In this document: piece by piece, positions 10,147-20,308 of the stretch | Position numbering within the stretch: the stretch's first letter is position 1 | Layout: the number at the start of each line of letters is the position of its first letter | Assembly: GCA_001599755.1 (NCBI GenBank) | Contig: BCHX01000004.1 | Span: 4,898,001-4,962,000 of the forward strand | Direction: 5' to 3' | Length of the DNA stretch: 64,000 bases | From: Gliomastix tumulicola | Lineage: Eukaryota > Ascomycota > Sordariomycetes > Hypocreales > Bionectriaceae | The notes under the pieces: model-generated | The model's database searches: none | The model's input: only the letters and a program-made list of their open reading frames with translations | Told to the model about the DNA's origin: nothing | Translations under genes and position numbers: made by a program

Positions 10147-11949
10147 GCTAGGCGGGGTTGTTTGCGTCGGTGGGCGACTGTGTACGATCGTTCGGGTTCG
10201 GTGTGATTTGGTAAGGATGATTTCGAGCAGGGGTATGCAGCTCTTGTAGAGTGTTGGTTTGCCTTAGGTATCGTGGTCGAGTGGAAGAAATGCTATGTCG
10301 GCGTCAGGCGTGAAATGGCGTGTCTAGTCGTGGATCAGGTAATGTGGTGGAATGCGATATGGACTATGGGGTGGAAAAGGTCGGATGCAAGATAGTATTA
10401 AAAGCAATAAGAGGGGTACGTCATTGACAAAGATGGTGCATCTGCCTGTTATATAGGAAAGGGCACGAGGGGAAGGGAGGGAAGGTGATGTGGCAGCCTT
10501 AAAGCCTGGCAGGGTGTTGAGTGGTTAGGTAGATAAGCTTCGTGTCTCCCCAGACGGCGAAACCGAATCGCGAGATTTTCGATTTGTAATGATGAAATGG
10601 GCGCCGTGGCGCGGCCGGCTTGGCTCTGTGGTCATGGAATTCCGAGGGGAGGATCCTCCAGTTTCCAGCGGAGGCTCCACCGTTTTACGGGTGTCTTGGG
10701 TGTGTTGCAGGACCCTGCCAGTGCTTTCGACAAGTTCCAGCGCCCTCGGGGCGGGGGGCCTTCCACTGCTTCCAGTGGGTTTCAGCGCTCTTGGGCGCCC
10801 TAGAGCCCTCTGGGGCAACGCTAAGCGAGAGACCCCCGGCCTGCCAAAGCCCAACTTTCGTCCAATGGCGCCACGGGCGGCGAAGTCGTCATCCCTTTGT
10901 GAAGTTGCGCCGCTGACTTAGCACGGGGTGTACGGTAAAGTCCGAGGGTGGGTGGGTGATCGCATATGATCATCATCATATTCTTCACGCCCAACCAACA
11001 GAGATCTTGCCACCATAGGGCCCTGCTGCAAGACACGCGTACCCGAACAATGGGAACCCGCCCTCCGCCGCCGCCCCGATGCTGCAACAAGGCTGACTGA
11101 TTGCTGAACCCATTCCAAATCGGTCGGTCCCTGCTCGCGGTTGGCAGATGTGATCACTCGAGCAGCGAAGAAGCGATTAGCGAGCCGAACACAGCCTCAC
11201 GATCTCTCAAACTTCCGTGCAGGCCACACCCAACTTCCGTCTCCGCTTGTCCCTGCCCTTGTTGGTTGACCTTATTCCATTTCAATCATCACACCTGACC
11301 TATGATTATTTAATCCGACTGAAGCTATTCAGACCTTCCCTGCGCGCTTCTCTGCTGTCCCCCCCATTGTCATCGCTTTCAAAGAGCTGCGAGCTAAGTA
11401 CTTCAGTGACGAACTACTGCCGGTGCCGCCTAGATTAAGATGAATGTCTGGACACTCCGAAGCTCCAAGACATTTTGACGTCATGTCACATGACTAGCTT
11501 CACAAAGCAGTGGTACCTGCGTGACAGCATGAGTGACATAATTCCTCAGACAGTCTCCCATGTAATTTCGGCATGCGCCTGACGGACGCCTTTCTTCACC
11601 CACGTGCCTCCCTAATGCAGTCCCACCCTGTGCAATCAGCCAATCAGCTCACTGTCGCGTCGTGTCCTCTTTTTCAACATTGCCAAGCTCTTCTGAGGCT
11701 GGAAGCTCCCGTCACCCAACAGAACAACAACCATCACCAGTGCTCGCAGAAGCCACGTTGCCGCTCGTTACCGAACCGCGCACGATCCAGACGAGCTACT
11801 CCCTCAATGCGCCCGAGTCTGAGCGTCGATTCGACATCGCCAGGCCTCTCCCACCGAATTACGACGCTGCACCGATCAGCCCATCCCTGAGCTAGCGCAT
11901 CTCCCTGCTTCCGACAGACCTCCAAGCCGGCCGCCAGCCAACCGCCAAA
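10147..11949. other. Long divergent intergenic between WLM protease and ERD2
   Basis: This 1.8 kb has no supported gene. On the ERD2 side it carries TGACGTCA at 11476, a CACGTG at 11601 and a CCAAT at 11640. Confidence 0.5.
11476..11494. promoter_or_regulatory. CRE-like TGACGTCA fused to a 15-nt inverted repeat
   Basis: TGACGTCA (11476-11483) is a perfect bZIP/ATF palindrome. It overlaps GTCATGTCACATGAC (11480-11494), which has 7-nt arms around one central base. The pair lies about 470 nt before the ERD2 ATG. Binding by a bZIP factor is inference. Confidence 0.4.
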
Positions 11950-12824
11950 ATGCCCAACATCTTCCGAGTCGCAGGTACATAGACGCCCGTGGGATAGAGG
12001 CGACGAGAAGAGGAGAACATGGCTGACGGTTGCTTATAGCGGATTTCTCCCATCTGGGGAGCATCTTCATCCTGCTGCACAAGATGGTGCAGATGAACGT
12101 ACGATTCCCGTTTGCCCCCCCCCCCCGTCCCATCCGCAACCAATGCTAATGCGATGCACCCTTTAGAGCTGCTCCGGCATCTCGTTCAAATCCCAAGCAC
12201 TATATTTCTTCGTCTACGTAACGAGATATCTCGGTACGTTCCAGCCGGAGGGATCTCAGGAATCCGGATCGCCTCCTCCTTCCGGGGCTCGCCACAGCAC
12301 CAGCAGCAGCAGCCACTGACCCGCAAGCAGACATCTTCTCGACCGATAGCATCTACAACCTTATCTTCAAGATCCTCTTCATCGGGTCGCAGGGTTACAT
12401 CCTGTACCTCATGACCAACGCCTACAAGCCGACCAACGACCCCAACGTCGACACCTTCCGCGTGCAGTACCTGCTGGGTGGCGCCGCCGTCCTCGCCATC
12501 CTCCTCCCGTACAAGTACACCTTCTCCGAGATCCTGTGGGCCTTCTCCATCTGGCTCGAGTCCGTCGCCATCCTGCCGCAGCTCTTCATGCTGCAGCGCA
12601 CCGGCGAGGCCGAGACCATCACCACGCACTACCTCTTCGCCCTCGGCAGCTACCGCGCGCTGTACATCCCCAACTGGATCTACCGCTACGCGACCGAGCC
12701 CAACCACAAGCCCGACTGGATCGCCATCGTCGCCGGTCTCATCCAGACTGTGCTGTACAGCGACTTCTTCTATGTCTACTACACGAGGGTGCTGAAGGGC
12801 AAGAAGTTCAAGCTTCCCGTATAA
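11950..12824 (+). CDS. ERD2: ER-retention (HDEL/KDEL) receptor
   Basis: Four exons (11950-11974, 12040-12098, 12167-12233, 12331-12824) give 214 aa, close to the usual family length. The protein begins MPNIFRVAADFSHLGS and contains the family blocks SCSGISFKSQALYFFVY, LWAFSIWLESVAILPQ, YRALYIPNWIYRY and YSDFFYVYYTRVLKGKKFKLPV. Seven hydrophobic segments are visible. ERD2 cycles between Golgi and ER and returns luminal proteins bearing HDEL-type tails. The three early introns are short; the second contains a run of about a dozen C before its acceptor. The 5' region has several bZIP/E-box-like sites. Confidence 0.96.
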
Positions 12825-13425
12825 GCGGGGGTGTGTGCTTCCGGTTACGGCTTTCCAAAGAGTGCTTCTCAGAAGGCTAACTGGAGGGATGGCACCCGCT
12901 CACACAGCAATGTTGACCACAGTGGATCATCTATCGGCATAGGATTGAGTACATTGGAATAGCGCCGCTCCCTCGCCACGAGCTCAGCGGACGCTGTCGG
13001 GATTGAAGCGTTCTGATGTAGTCCCGACCAAAAAGCGCTCGACATCATTCTGTTGCAAACGGAAATAGACGGCGTACCTATCTGCATTTACTTTTTTACT
13101 TCCTGGCGTTGGATTGGGGAGGAGGAATGGATCTTGTCCTGCACGATGAGGAAATCCGAGGAGACCTCAGACGAGGAGATCTCAGGACGGCCTCACTTTT
13201 GTACGCAATACTAGCTTTGAATTCATCACTCGATTGAGAGGGAAATACCTTACGCATTGTGCATGCATGTTATTGTTTGTCATTGTTCCGTGCTTACGGG
13301 GCGAAGAAGGTTGATGTCTCGTAGTGGAGTCACGTGATCTCAGCCTCCCGGCGCCGCTTTCAATCGTCACCGCAGCCAAGCACCGTGCTGGTTTCCAACA
13401 AACGGCCATCAACACAACCACCACG
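12825..13425. other. Intergenic between ERD2 and TAF10
   Basis: This 0.6 kb has no supported gene. A TCACGTGA palindrome at 13330 lies just upstream of TAF10. Confidence 0.5.
13330..13337. promoter_or_regulatory. TCACGTGA (E-box/CDE-I-type) site 89 nt before the TAF10 ATG
   Basis: This perfect 8-nt palindrome matches the Cbf1/bHLH class of sites found close to the start of many fungal housekeeping genes. Other CACGTG copies sit upstream of uS19m (15392), MRE11 (57754) and ERD2 (11601). Confidence 0.45.
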
Positions 13426-14232
13426 ATGGCGAGCGACGCACCCGAAACGAACGACCAGAGCCAGAACCAGGCGACCGCGCCGGCCGCGGCGACTGCACCT
13501 CCCGCCGAGCCCATGGCGCCGGGCGCCGACCCCAGCGATCCTCCGCCACCGATGACGCTCTCCGAGAGCAGGATGCCGACGCGGAAGGACATCTCGCTGC
13601 GCGAGCTCCTGAACAAGATTGATGACTGCGCACCCATCGTACGTGGCGCACTTGGCTTTTGCACATGAGCCGCCCATACGAGCTTCCTTTTTTTTTTTTT
13701 TTTTTTTTTTTTGCTAATCAGCCCCGGGGCCGGATAGATTCCTGACGCCGTGACACACTACTACATGACCAAATCGGGCCTGCCACCGCCACCGCAGACA
13801 GACCCTCGCCTCGCGCGCCTCCTCGCCCTCGCGACGCAGAAGTTCATCGCCGACGTCGCCGCGGACGCATACCAGTACTCGCGCATCCGCGCCTCCAACT
13901 CGAGCGCCAACAACCCGATGGGCTCCCTCGGCGCCGCGGCCGCGGCAGGAGGACAGCCCGGCGCAGGACCTGGCGGTGTCCCTGCGGGAGCAGCAGGAGG
14001 AGGAGGAGGAGGTGCTGCTGCTGGCGGTGGTGGTGGTGGTGCGGGCGGGAAGCCGGGCGGCGTGAACGCGGGTCAGGGGCCCGGGGGCGCGCCGCTGGGG
14101 ATTCAGAGGCCTGGGTTTGGCGGTGGCGGGCAGGGGAGCACGCAGAACCGGACGGTGCTGACGATGGAGGACTTGGGGATGGCGGTGGGCGAGTACGGTG
14201 TCAATATCAAGAGGAGCGAGTTCTACCGATGA
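13426..14232 (+). CDS. TAF10: Transcription initiation factor TFIID/SAGA subunit 10
   Basis: Exons 13426-13638 and 13738-14232 give 235 aa. The start at 13426 (MASDAPETNDQ) is the first plausible ATG; an earlier in-frame ATG at 13324 would add a non-conserved leader. The histone-fold region is well conserved: RKDISLRELLNKIDD, then IPDAVTHYYMTKSGLPPP and RLLALATQKFIADVAADAYQ. The C-terminus has LTMEDLGMAVGEYGVNIKR. TAF10 is a shared subunit of TFIID and SAGA in the nucleus. A Gly/Ala/Pro-rich insert of about 75 residues separates the histone-fold helices from the LTMEDL block. The intron has a run of about 26 T followed by a gctaatc branch site. Confidence 0.95.
13688..13712. repeat. Poly-T tract in the TAF10 intron
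   Basis: About 25 consecutive T lie just upstream of the branch site and acceptor, so the run doubles as an extreme polypyrimidine tract. Confidence 0.8.
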
Positions 14233-14576
14233 GCTAGCTGCGCGAGACACACACACATAGTAGGATGGATGGATGGATGGTCCCTGCTGGGACGTGGGTT
14301 TATACTGGGCTTTCCTGACTTTGGAATCAAACAGCATGAGTTTCATGCTGGGCGTTGGGAGTCGACAACCTGAGGACGGCGTTTAGGATTCAACCAAGAA
14401 AAAATTTTATAGCACGGATACGTCAGCATTCATACAGAATGCGACTCAATGGTTTCAAGACACGATTATATTCGTTCGTTGCCCAGATGCTTCCCAGATG
14501 GTTTGCTCCGTCTAGAGCCGCGACAAGGCCGTAGTAGATACAGTAATGGTACAATCCCTCGAGGACGCGTTGTAGT
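14233..14576. other. Convergent 3' spacer between TAF10 and uS19m
   Basis: No gene is seen. A short (GGAT)n run lies near 14263-14280. Confidence 0.5.
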
Positions 14577-15166
14577 TTAGCCTCTCTTCTTTTTATCCCA
14601 GACAGTACCTCTCCGTGTCCTGTAACATTTGGTGTCAGCAAATCGTACGTTCTCTCGTTGCTCTATACCAAGCTATCCTGCCTCCAATATCCAGGAGGCA
14701 CGCGACCGCTGCAGAAAAGGAGAGGGCACCCACGGCGAGAATTCTCCTAGCTTGTGCCCGACCATGTCCTCGGTGATGGTGATGTGGTTGTAGACCTTGC
14801 CATTGTGCACCTCGAAGCGCAGACCGACGAAGTTGGGGAGGATGGTCGCGGATCGAGCCTGTGTCCGCACCGGCGCCGGTTTGTCGCCCTGGTTCTTCGG
14901 CCACACGATGGGTAGTCTGCGAAGTCGATCTGCGTTAGCCTTGCTTCCTTCTCCGTTCTCCCTTCCTCCAGGGCACCAGGAATCTCGACAGTCTCTCTCT
15001 CGAGTAAGGAGCGATTCGACGGGGCGGTCTTACGGGACGAGATGGGGGCCTAGAGACGTGGTGTTAGCAGGGTTTGAAGTCTTTGGGGCAGTGTATCCAG
15101 ATCTTGGAAAGGATGGAACGCACCCTTCCACACGGAGCGCTTCAACAAGCACCGTGTTGGCTGCAT
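14577..15166 (-). CDS. RSM19: Mitochondrial small-subunit ribosomal protein uS19m
   Basis: Four exons are needed: 15166-15124, 15049-15034 (only 16 nt), 14916-14734 and 14619-14577, giving 94 aa. The spliced protein starts MQPTRCLLKRSVWKGPHLVP and contains the bacterial-type S19 blocks RTQARSATILPNFVG and the stretch HNGKVYNHITITEDMVGHKL, followed by GEFSPTR. Length and wording fit uS19 of the mitochondrial ribosome rather than the longer cytosolic uS19. It binds 16S-like rRNA in the small-subunit head. The short basic last exon (TRRGTVWDKKKRG) is the least certain part. A CACGTG at 15392 lies upstream. The very small second exon could easily be missed by automatic annotation. Confidence 0.85.
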
Positions 15167-16387
15167 TTTCGCTGTCGCATGCTCTGGATCAACTGAGCCT
15201 GGGACTGATCTCCAAACCTCAAAATGCTCCCAGTTCAATTGTGGGTCTGTATGTCCTCGGGGGGTTCATTCTTCCGTCCCGAGTCCGTTGCCCAGGTACG
15301 TACCCCGAAAGCCGCCCTGGGATGGAGCTTCACTCGGTGGAGGATCGCGAAAACCATCCTCCCACCTTCGGGAGAGAAGTGACAGCTCTGCCACGTGTGA
15401 AACGATCACCCCTTTCTTTTCTTATTCGGTGGCGATATGATGAGACTGCTTCCTGCAAGGGACGACTTTGGCCACCCGCGTCGCACGATCTCGCGCCTCC
15501 AAGTCCTCAGCCAACATGCGCATCAAGCCTCTCTACAGAGGATATGCAGTCTACTTGTCTGACCGACGATCTACAGAATTCTCTCACCTTCCCATGCGCG
15601 TGTAGCTTATTCCCTAGGGCTGTGAGAGGCATGCCGTCGCCAGATATCACGCGGTCACGCCCTTCTCAGCCGCTGCATCGGACCGTCTATCTCGACTAAG
15701 ATCTATCGTAATATCATCCACATCGAGACATCCATCACGGAAGCTGGTCAGGGACAGGACGCAGATCCCTGCTCCTTCACCAGCACCAAGCGGGGAGGCA
15801 CCTCAAAAATAGACGACAACCGCCCGCGAAGCCACGGCACGTCCGCGTGCGATGGCTTTCTGTCATCCTCGTCTGGCACGCACAGAGACGGTTGCAAAGC
15901 TCGAGGGAGTCAGTCCCGCGCCATGTGGTTTCTTGGCCCTGGCCCCTGGGAAGGAGGCTAAAGTGAACTTCTCCCGCCCCCGTTCCCATTCCAGGGTCTT
16001 GCTATGTATATCCTTCATGTTCCTCCTCCACGTCCCGACGGACGATCTTCTGTTCTCTCGCTTGTCTCGTTTCTTTACATCATCGATGACTTGGGCCGTT
16101 CCTTTGGACACGTACTTTCATTCTCTCACTGCTTTCGTTCATTCCTTCTTGACTTGACTTATACTGTTTGCTTTACTAATCTTTCACACACAAACATACT
16201 ACTACCTGACTCAACCACCAGCCGACTCACTCTCACTCAAGAAAATATCGTGAAACAGCATTCACTCGACTCGTTCTCTTACTTTCCTACCGTCTCCTAC
16301 CGTCTTCTGTCAAACCGCACTGCAGGGCAGTGATAATCAGACTCAACTTCCACGTTTTCTTTTCGTCACCCGGACACCACTATCAAG
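15167..16387. other. Divergent intergenic between uS19m and the SDR gene
   Basis: This 1.2 kb has no supported gene. The 3' part, from about 15990, is CT-rich and looks like the leader of the SDR gene. CACGTG occurs at 15392. Confidence 0.5.
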
Positions 16388-17443
16388 ATGGGCAACCTCC
16401 TCTCCCAGGTCTTCCCGCCCACGCCCAAGTTCACCGAGGCCAACCTCCCAGACCTTGCCGGCAGGGTCTACATCGTCACGGGCGGCTACTCGGGCGCCGG
16501 CTACGAGCTGACGTCCATGCTCTACCGCGCCGGCGCCACCGTCTACATCGCCGGCCGCTCCCAGACAAAGGCCTACGACGCCATCGAGCAGATCACCGCA
16601 GCGCCAAGTATTGCCAGTGAGGACGAGGAGGCCGAGCCGCAGAGCATCAGCGTCGGGCAGCTCAAGTTCCTGTACATCGACCTCGCGGATCTGAGCACCG
16701 TGGCCCCGGCTGTGCGCCGCTTCCTGCGCTGGGAGTCGAGGCTGGACGTGCTCTTCAACAACGCGGGCGTGTCCTGCCCGCCCGTTGGCTCCGTCTCCAA
16801 GCAGGGCCACGAGCTGCAGTTTGCCACCAACGCGCTGGGTCCCTACCTCCTCACCAAGCTTCTCTCGCCTATCCTCGAGAGCACGGCCAAGTCCGCCGCA
16901 CCGGCCGACGTCCGCGTCGTCTTCGCGACGTCGACACACGCCGAGTCCGTCACCACCGAGATCAACGATGACGGCACCCCGGGCGAGATCAGCCTCGCCC
17001 TGGACAGCACACACCTCACACCGCCCAACACGGCCAGCACCCGCAGCCCGCAGGCCAGCTACGCCGCCTCGAAACTCGCAAACTACTTCCTCGCGCACCA
17101 CTTCTCCGCGCTCTCCCGCCCCAGGGGCATCCTCAGCCTCGTGCAGAACCCGGGCGGCATGATGACGCCCCTCCTCCGACACATGCCCTCCTGGGTGCCG
17201 CTCGTCTTCGCGCCCTTCCTGTACCCGCCGCGCTTCGGCGCATACACGCAGCTCTTCGCGGGCCTGAGCCCGGACCTCAGCGTCGAGGAGCACAGCGGGC
17301 GCTGGATCCAGCCGTGGGGCCGCGTGCATGCCGGCCCGCGACGGGAGATCCTGGCCGCGGCGAGGAGTAAGGCAGAAGGTGGGACGGGGCTCGCGGCCGA
17401 GGTGATTGAGTACTGCGAGAGGGAGACGCGGAGCTTCAGCTGA
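16388..17443 (+). CDS. Short-chain dehydrogenase/reductase
   Basis: An intronless gene of 351 aa starts at a well-placed ATG (atcaagATG). The NAD(P)-binding TGxxxGxG motif is TGGYSGAG at residues 31-38. The NNAG motif (LFNNAGVSCPP) and the catalytic YxxxK (Tyr225, Lys229 in SYAASKLAN) are intact, so an active oxidoreductase is expected. It belongs to the larger fungal SDRs resembling retinol- or WW-domain-type dehydrogenases, with the usual insert before the catalytic Tyr. There is no clear signal peptide, though MGNLLSQVF could be a myristoylation-type start; that is speculation. The substrate is unknown. It converges on the OrsD-like gene. Confidence 0.9.
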   Translation: MGNLLSQVFPPTPKFTEANLPDLAGRVYIVTGGYSGAGYELTSMLYRAGATVYIAGRSQTKAYDAIEQITAAPSIASEDEEAEPQSISVGQLKFLYIDLADLSTVAPAVRRFLRWESRLDVLFNNAGVSCPPVGSVSKQGHELQFATNALGPYLLTKLLSPILESTAKSAAPADVRVVFATSTHAESVTTEINDDGTPGEISLALDSTHLTPPNTASTRSPQASYAASKLANYFLAHHFSALSRPRGILSLVQNPGGMMTPLLRHMPSWVPLVFAPFLYPPRFGAYTQLFAGLSPDLSVEEHSGRWIQPWGRVHAGPRREILAAARSKAEGGTGLAAEVIEYCERETRSFS

Positions 17444-17591
17444 GAGAGATGGGGGGGAGTAATAAGCTGTTTTTGTGTAAATCTATCGATATCTATGTGT
17501 TGATGTTCTCCATGTTTTCGCTGGGCTACTACTAGGCATGACTTTTTTCTAATCCTCATCAACTAATGATGCACTGATTGATCCTGCATGT

Positions 17592-17594
17592 ATT

Positions 17595-17625
<31 letters not shown>

Positions 17626-17626
17626 C
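17592..17626. repeat. Long poly-T tract between convergent genes
   Basis: Roughly 30 consecutive T lie in the 250-nt spacer between the SDR and OrsD-like 3' ends. Confidence 0.8.
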
Positions 17627-17693
17627 TCCCGTCCATAGTCTTCAAAATCAAAAAGACAACCCTTTTCGTTACTACTCCAGTGCGCTTTCTTCC

Positions 17694-19529
17694 CTACAGA
17701 AACTCCATCTCCATCATGGGCTTCTCAGGATCAACCTCGAGGTAACTCCCGAACTTATGCAGCCTCTGGCACAGCACGCCCGTCCGCCAGAACGCCTCAT
17801 GCACCCCGTCGGTGAGCCCGTGCCGCCGCGCGTAATGCTTCCGCATGATCCCCCGCCGCAGGCACACGTAGGGGCACATCAGGCACCCGTTGCCCAGGTC
17901 CGAGACGGCGCCCAGCGCGGGCACGGGCGCGTAGTCGCCGTGCGGGAGGCATTCGGGCAGGAGCCGCTGCTGCGAGGTGACGAGGCGGCCGCGGAGGCGG
18001 TAGAGGCGCGCGAGGAGGGCGGTGCGGTGGCTCGGCTGGAGGGAGGAGGCGTGGGCTTTGTGGTTGAGGAGGTGGTGGGAGGCGGAGTGGATGTAGATCA
18101 CTTTCTGGCAGGGGATGCAGACGACGATGTTGAGCGGGACGAGGTGGACGAGGAGTTTTGGGGGCTTGTCGGAGGGGGAGAGGGGTACTACCTCGTTGGT
18201 ATCGAGAGATACCTCATGAGGTAGCTCATTGGTATCGGGAGGCTGGAGTGGCGGCGTTGTTGGGTTGGGCGGCGTGGGAGGCTGGGATACCTGGGGCGGC
18301 GTTGTTGGTCTCGGACGGGTGCCTTGTATATACGTCCGCAGCCGGATCATCGCGCCGACCGGCGACGCTGAGGACCTGCACATCTTCCTCGCCCGGATCT
18401 GGTCCAGCACCTGAATCTGGTTGTGCGAGGGTCTGGCGGGCAGGCCGATGTGCGGGTGTGCGAAGCGGGGGAGTGTGCCCTCGAGGACGATGAGCCGCGC
18501 GCAGTGGATGAGTCTGGCCAGGATCGGCGTGTAGCTGCTCGCGTCGAGAAAGCCTTCGTCGTTTGAGATGCCGCGGACGGCAGCGAAGTAGCCGAGCAGC
18601 GAGGAGTGAGTCTCGTCCTCGTCGTCTGCGACCGCGAAGAGCAGGAACCGCAGGACGACATCGATGGGGCGGTCATCCGGGTTGAGAGGTGTCTGGATAT
18701 CGGGAATTTCAGGTACCTTGGTAGGTCGCCCGACTCGGACACGCTTTTGTCTCTCTGTGCGATGGAACAACAGCTCGTCCTCCGTTTCACTAGCCGCAAC
18801 GGACTCGACGTAGTCCTCATCGCTCTCCGCACCGTCCACCACCTCCTCACCTCCCACCTCGTCTTCCGTAACGACATCATCACATGTCGAGCTCTTCTCC
18901 CGCTCCTGCTCCCACGTGAAATCCCACCACAGCTCCTTCAACGCCTGCAATTGACCTGGCTGTATCGCCCTCCCACCAAGCCCCTCCAGCTCCCATCCCT
19001 TCCTATTTCGCTTGACGCCCAGCCGCCACGCCCGCAGCCAGAAGCACAGGAACCGCTTCATCTCGTCCCTATACCGACGCGCTCTTGCCTCCGGCCGGAT
19101 CGACTCGAACGACGTGTTGCGCAGGTGGTAAGGCGACGTGCTCCGGAGCCACAGCCGGATGGGCAGCTTCGTGTGGCGCAGCGTGTCGTCGCAGCGGTCA
19201 AAGAGCCGGTCCAGGGCGGACAGTATGACGAGAATCTTGCGCTCATCGGCGAAGGGAGTCTCCGAGGGGGACTCTACTTCTCCTACTTCTTCTTCTCCCC
19301 CTCCTTCTCCTTCTCCTTCTACGTCGAAGAGAGGAGGGAGTGACAGTGGCCAGCCGGGGTGCGGGAGCTCGGCGAGGGATGTGAGTGTTGATAAGGTCGT
19401 GTTGCGGAAGGTGGTCTTCCAGCGCGTGCGGTTGAGCCACTCATCGCACGAGGCATCGGGATCAGAGCACAAGGGTGATATTGGCAGGGCAGCCGGCTGT
19501 GGTGCTGAATCAATAATGGGAGAGGCCAT
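17694..19529 (-). CDS. OrsD-like (DUF3505) zinc-finger protein with unusual domain order
   Basis: A single exon encodes 611 aa from ATG 19529 (MASPIIDSAPQ). The last 150 residues look like the OrsD/DUF3505 double zinc-finger region: VVCIPCQKVIYIHSASHHLL, then a C2H2-type finger, CLMCPYVC to HYARRH (CX2CX12HX4H), and a tail ending PMMEMEFL. The first 400 residues contain pieces I associate with the region that normally follows the fingers in this family: EWLNRTRW near residue 30 and TPILARLIHCARLIVLE in the middle. A Pro/Thr-rich linker joins the two halves. The order therefore seems swapped. The family is linked by name to the orsellinic-acid cluster but its biochemical role is unknown. Domain naming is from memory of the family, so confidence is moderate. 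Confidence 0.65.
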   Translation of the reverse strand: MASPIIDSAPQPAALPISPLCSDPDASCDEWLNRTRWKTTFRNTTLSTLTSLAELPHPGWPLSLPPLFDVEGEGEGGGEEEVGEVESPSETPFADERKILVILSALDRLFDRCDDTLRHTKLPIRLWLRSTSPYHLRNTSFESIRPEARARRYRDEMKRFLCFWLRAWRLGVKRNRKGWELEGLGGRAIQPGQLQALKELWWDFTWEQEREKSSTCDDVVTEDEVGGEEVVDGAESDEDYVESVAASETEDELLFHRTERQKRVRVGRPTKVPEIPDIQTPLNPDDRPIDVVLRFLLFAVADDEDETHSSLLGYFAAVRGISNDEGFLDASSYTPILARLIHCARLIVLEGTLPRFAHPHIGLPARPSHNQIQVLDQIRARKMCRSSASPVGAMIRLRTYIQGTRPRPTTPPQVSQPPTPPNPTTPPLQPPDTNELPHEVSLDTNEVVPLSPSDKPPKLLVHLVPLNIVVCIPCQKVIYIHSASHHLLNHKAHASSLQPSHRTALLARLYRLRGRLVTSQQRLLPECLPHGDYAPVPALGAVSDLGNGCLMCPYVCLRRGIMRKHYARRHGLTDGVHEAFWRTGVLCQRLHKFGSYLEVDPEKPMMEMEFL

Positions 19530-20308
19530 CGTAGTTATGATCAATCCGACCCTCAGACGAAGATATTGATACTCCAGGAAGAGGATAGAGTGGAGAGGCT
19601 AGGAAAGAAATGCGAGAGCACATTACTTCTTCTGCGACCCGAAAATCAGAAGCACAGTTAGTCGGCGTAAAGATTTGTGTGGCAGGGAGTGCAAGGTTGC
19701 TAGCCGGCTCATGTTACACAGGGAGCCGCAACGAAGTCGAAAGCACTAGCAACCCCAATAAACACGTTGACAGCCAAAAGAGGCGCACTCTCTCGTTCCT
19801 TTCCCTTCTATGCTAGGTAGTCGCATCCAAATTAGCATCTTCACAGAAGCAGGGTCGTGTGCGAAACGAATGGGTATCTATTGATGTTGCTCTAAATATT
19901 ATGGTACCTGATGAAAGGCCCTGCGTAGGCACGCCGCAGCAGTGCTCAACACAGTGTAGATGGGTCGCTGTGCACAACGAGGTTACACAGGAAGGTCTGG
20001 CCAGCTCGCAGAAGCAAGTCTAGCTCTATCGGGGCTTGGATCACGACCGGACGCTGCGTGGAGTCCCTGATCCGATGGTAGGCGAGGTGCAGCAGCTGGA
20101 GAGCACACCGTGCCAATATCCATGTCGAGGACTGCGCTGCGCAGGACGGATCTCTGTCCGTCGCGTCGCGTCGCGTCGTGTCGTGTCGTGTCGTGTCGTC
20201 TGTTTTTCCGGGTCTCCAAGTCGATGGAGATGGAAACGGTTGCCGGGGGCGTCCTCCCCGTCATCGTTCAAATGCTGAGATGAGAAACAATCCCAAGACC
20301 GTCCAAAT
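19530..20308. other. Intergenic between OrsD-like and GT31 genes
   Basis: This 0.78 kb holds a GTCGC/GTCGT tandem repeat near 20158-20200 and no supported gene. Confidence 0.5.
20158..20200. repeat. Pentanucleotide tandem repeat (GTCGC then GTCGT)
   Basis: About eight or nine 5-nt units are visible, the first few GTCGC and the rest GTCGT, just past the 3' end of the glycosyltransferase gene. Confidence 0.85.

Noticed and set aside
9079..10206. 375-codon plus-strand frame opposite the WLM protease
   Set aside because: It is a mirror frame of a GC3-rich gene; only the minus frame has HELTH and the ubiquitin-like domain.
11573..11890. Short frame upstream of ERD2
   Set aside because: It lies in the probable ERD2 leader with no conserved features.
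14797..15699. 300-codon plus-strand frame opposite uS19m
   Set aside because: It is antisense to a conserved ribosomal protein and its own sequence is not protein-like.
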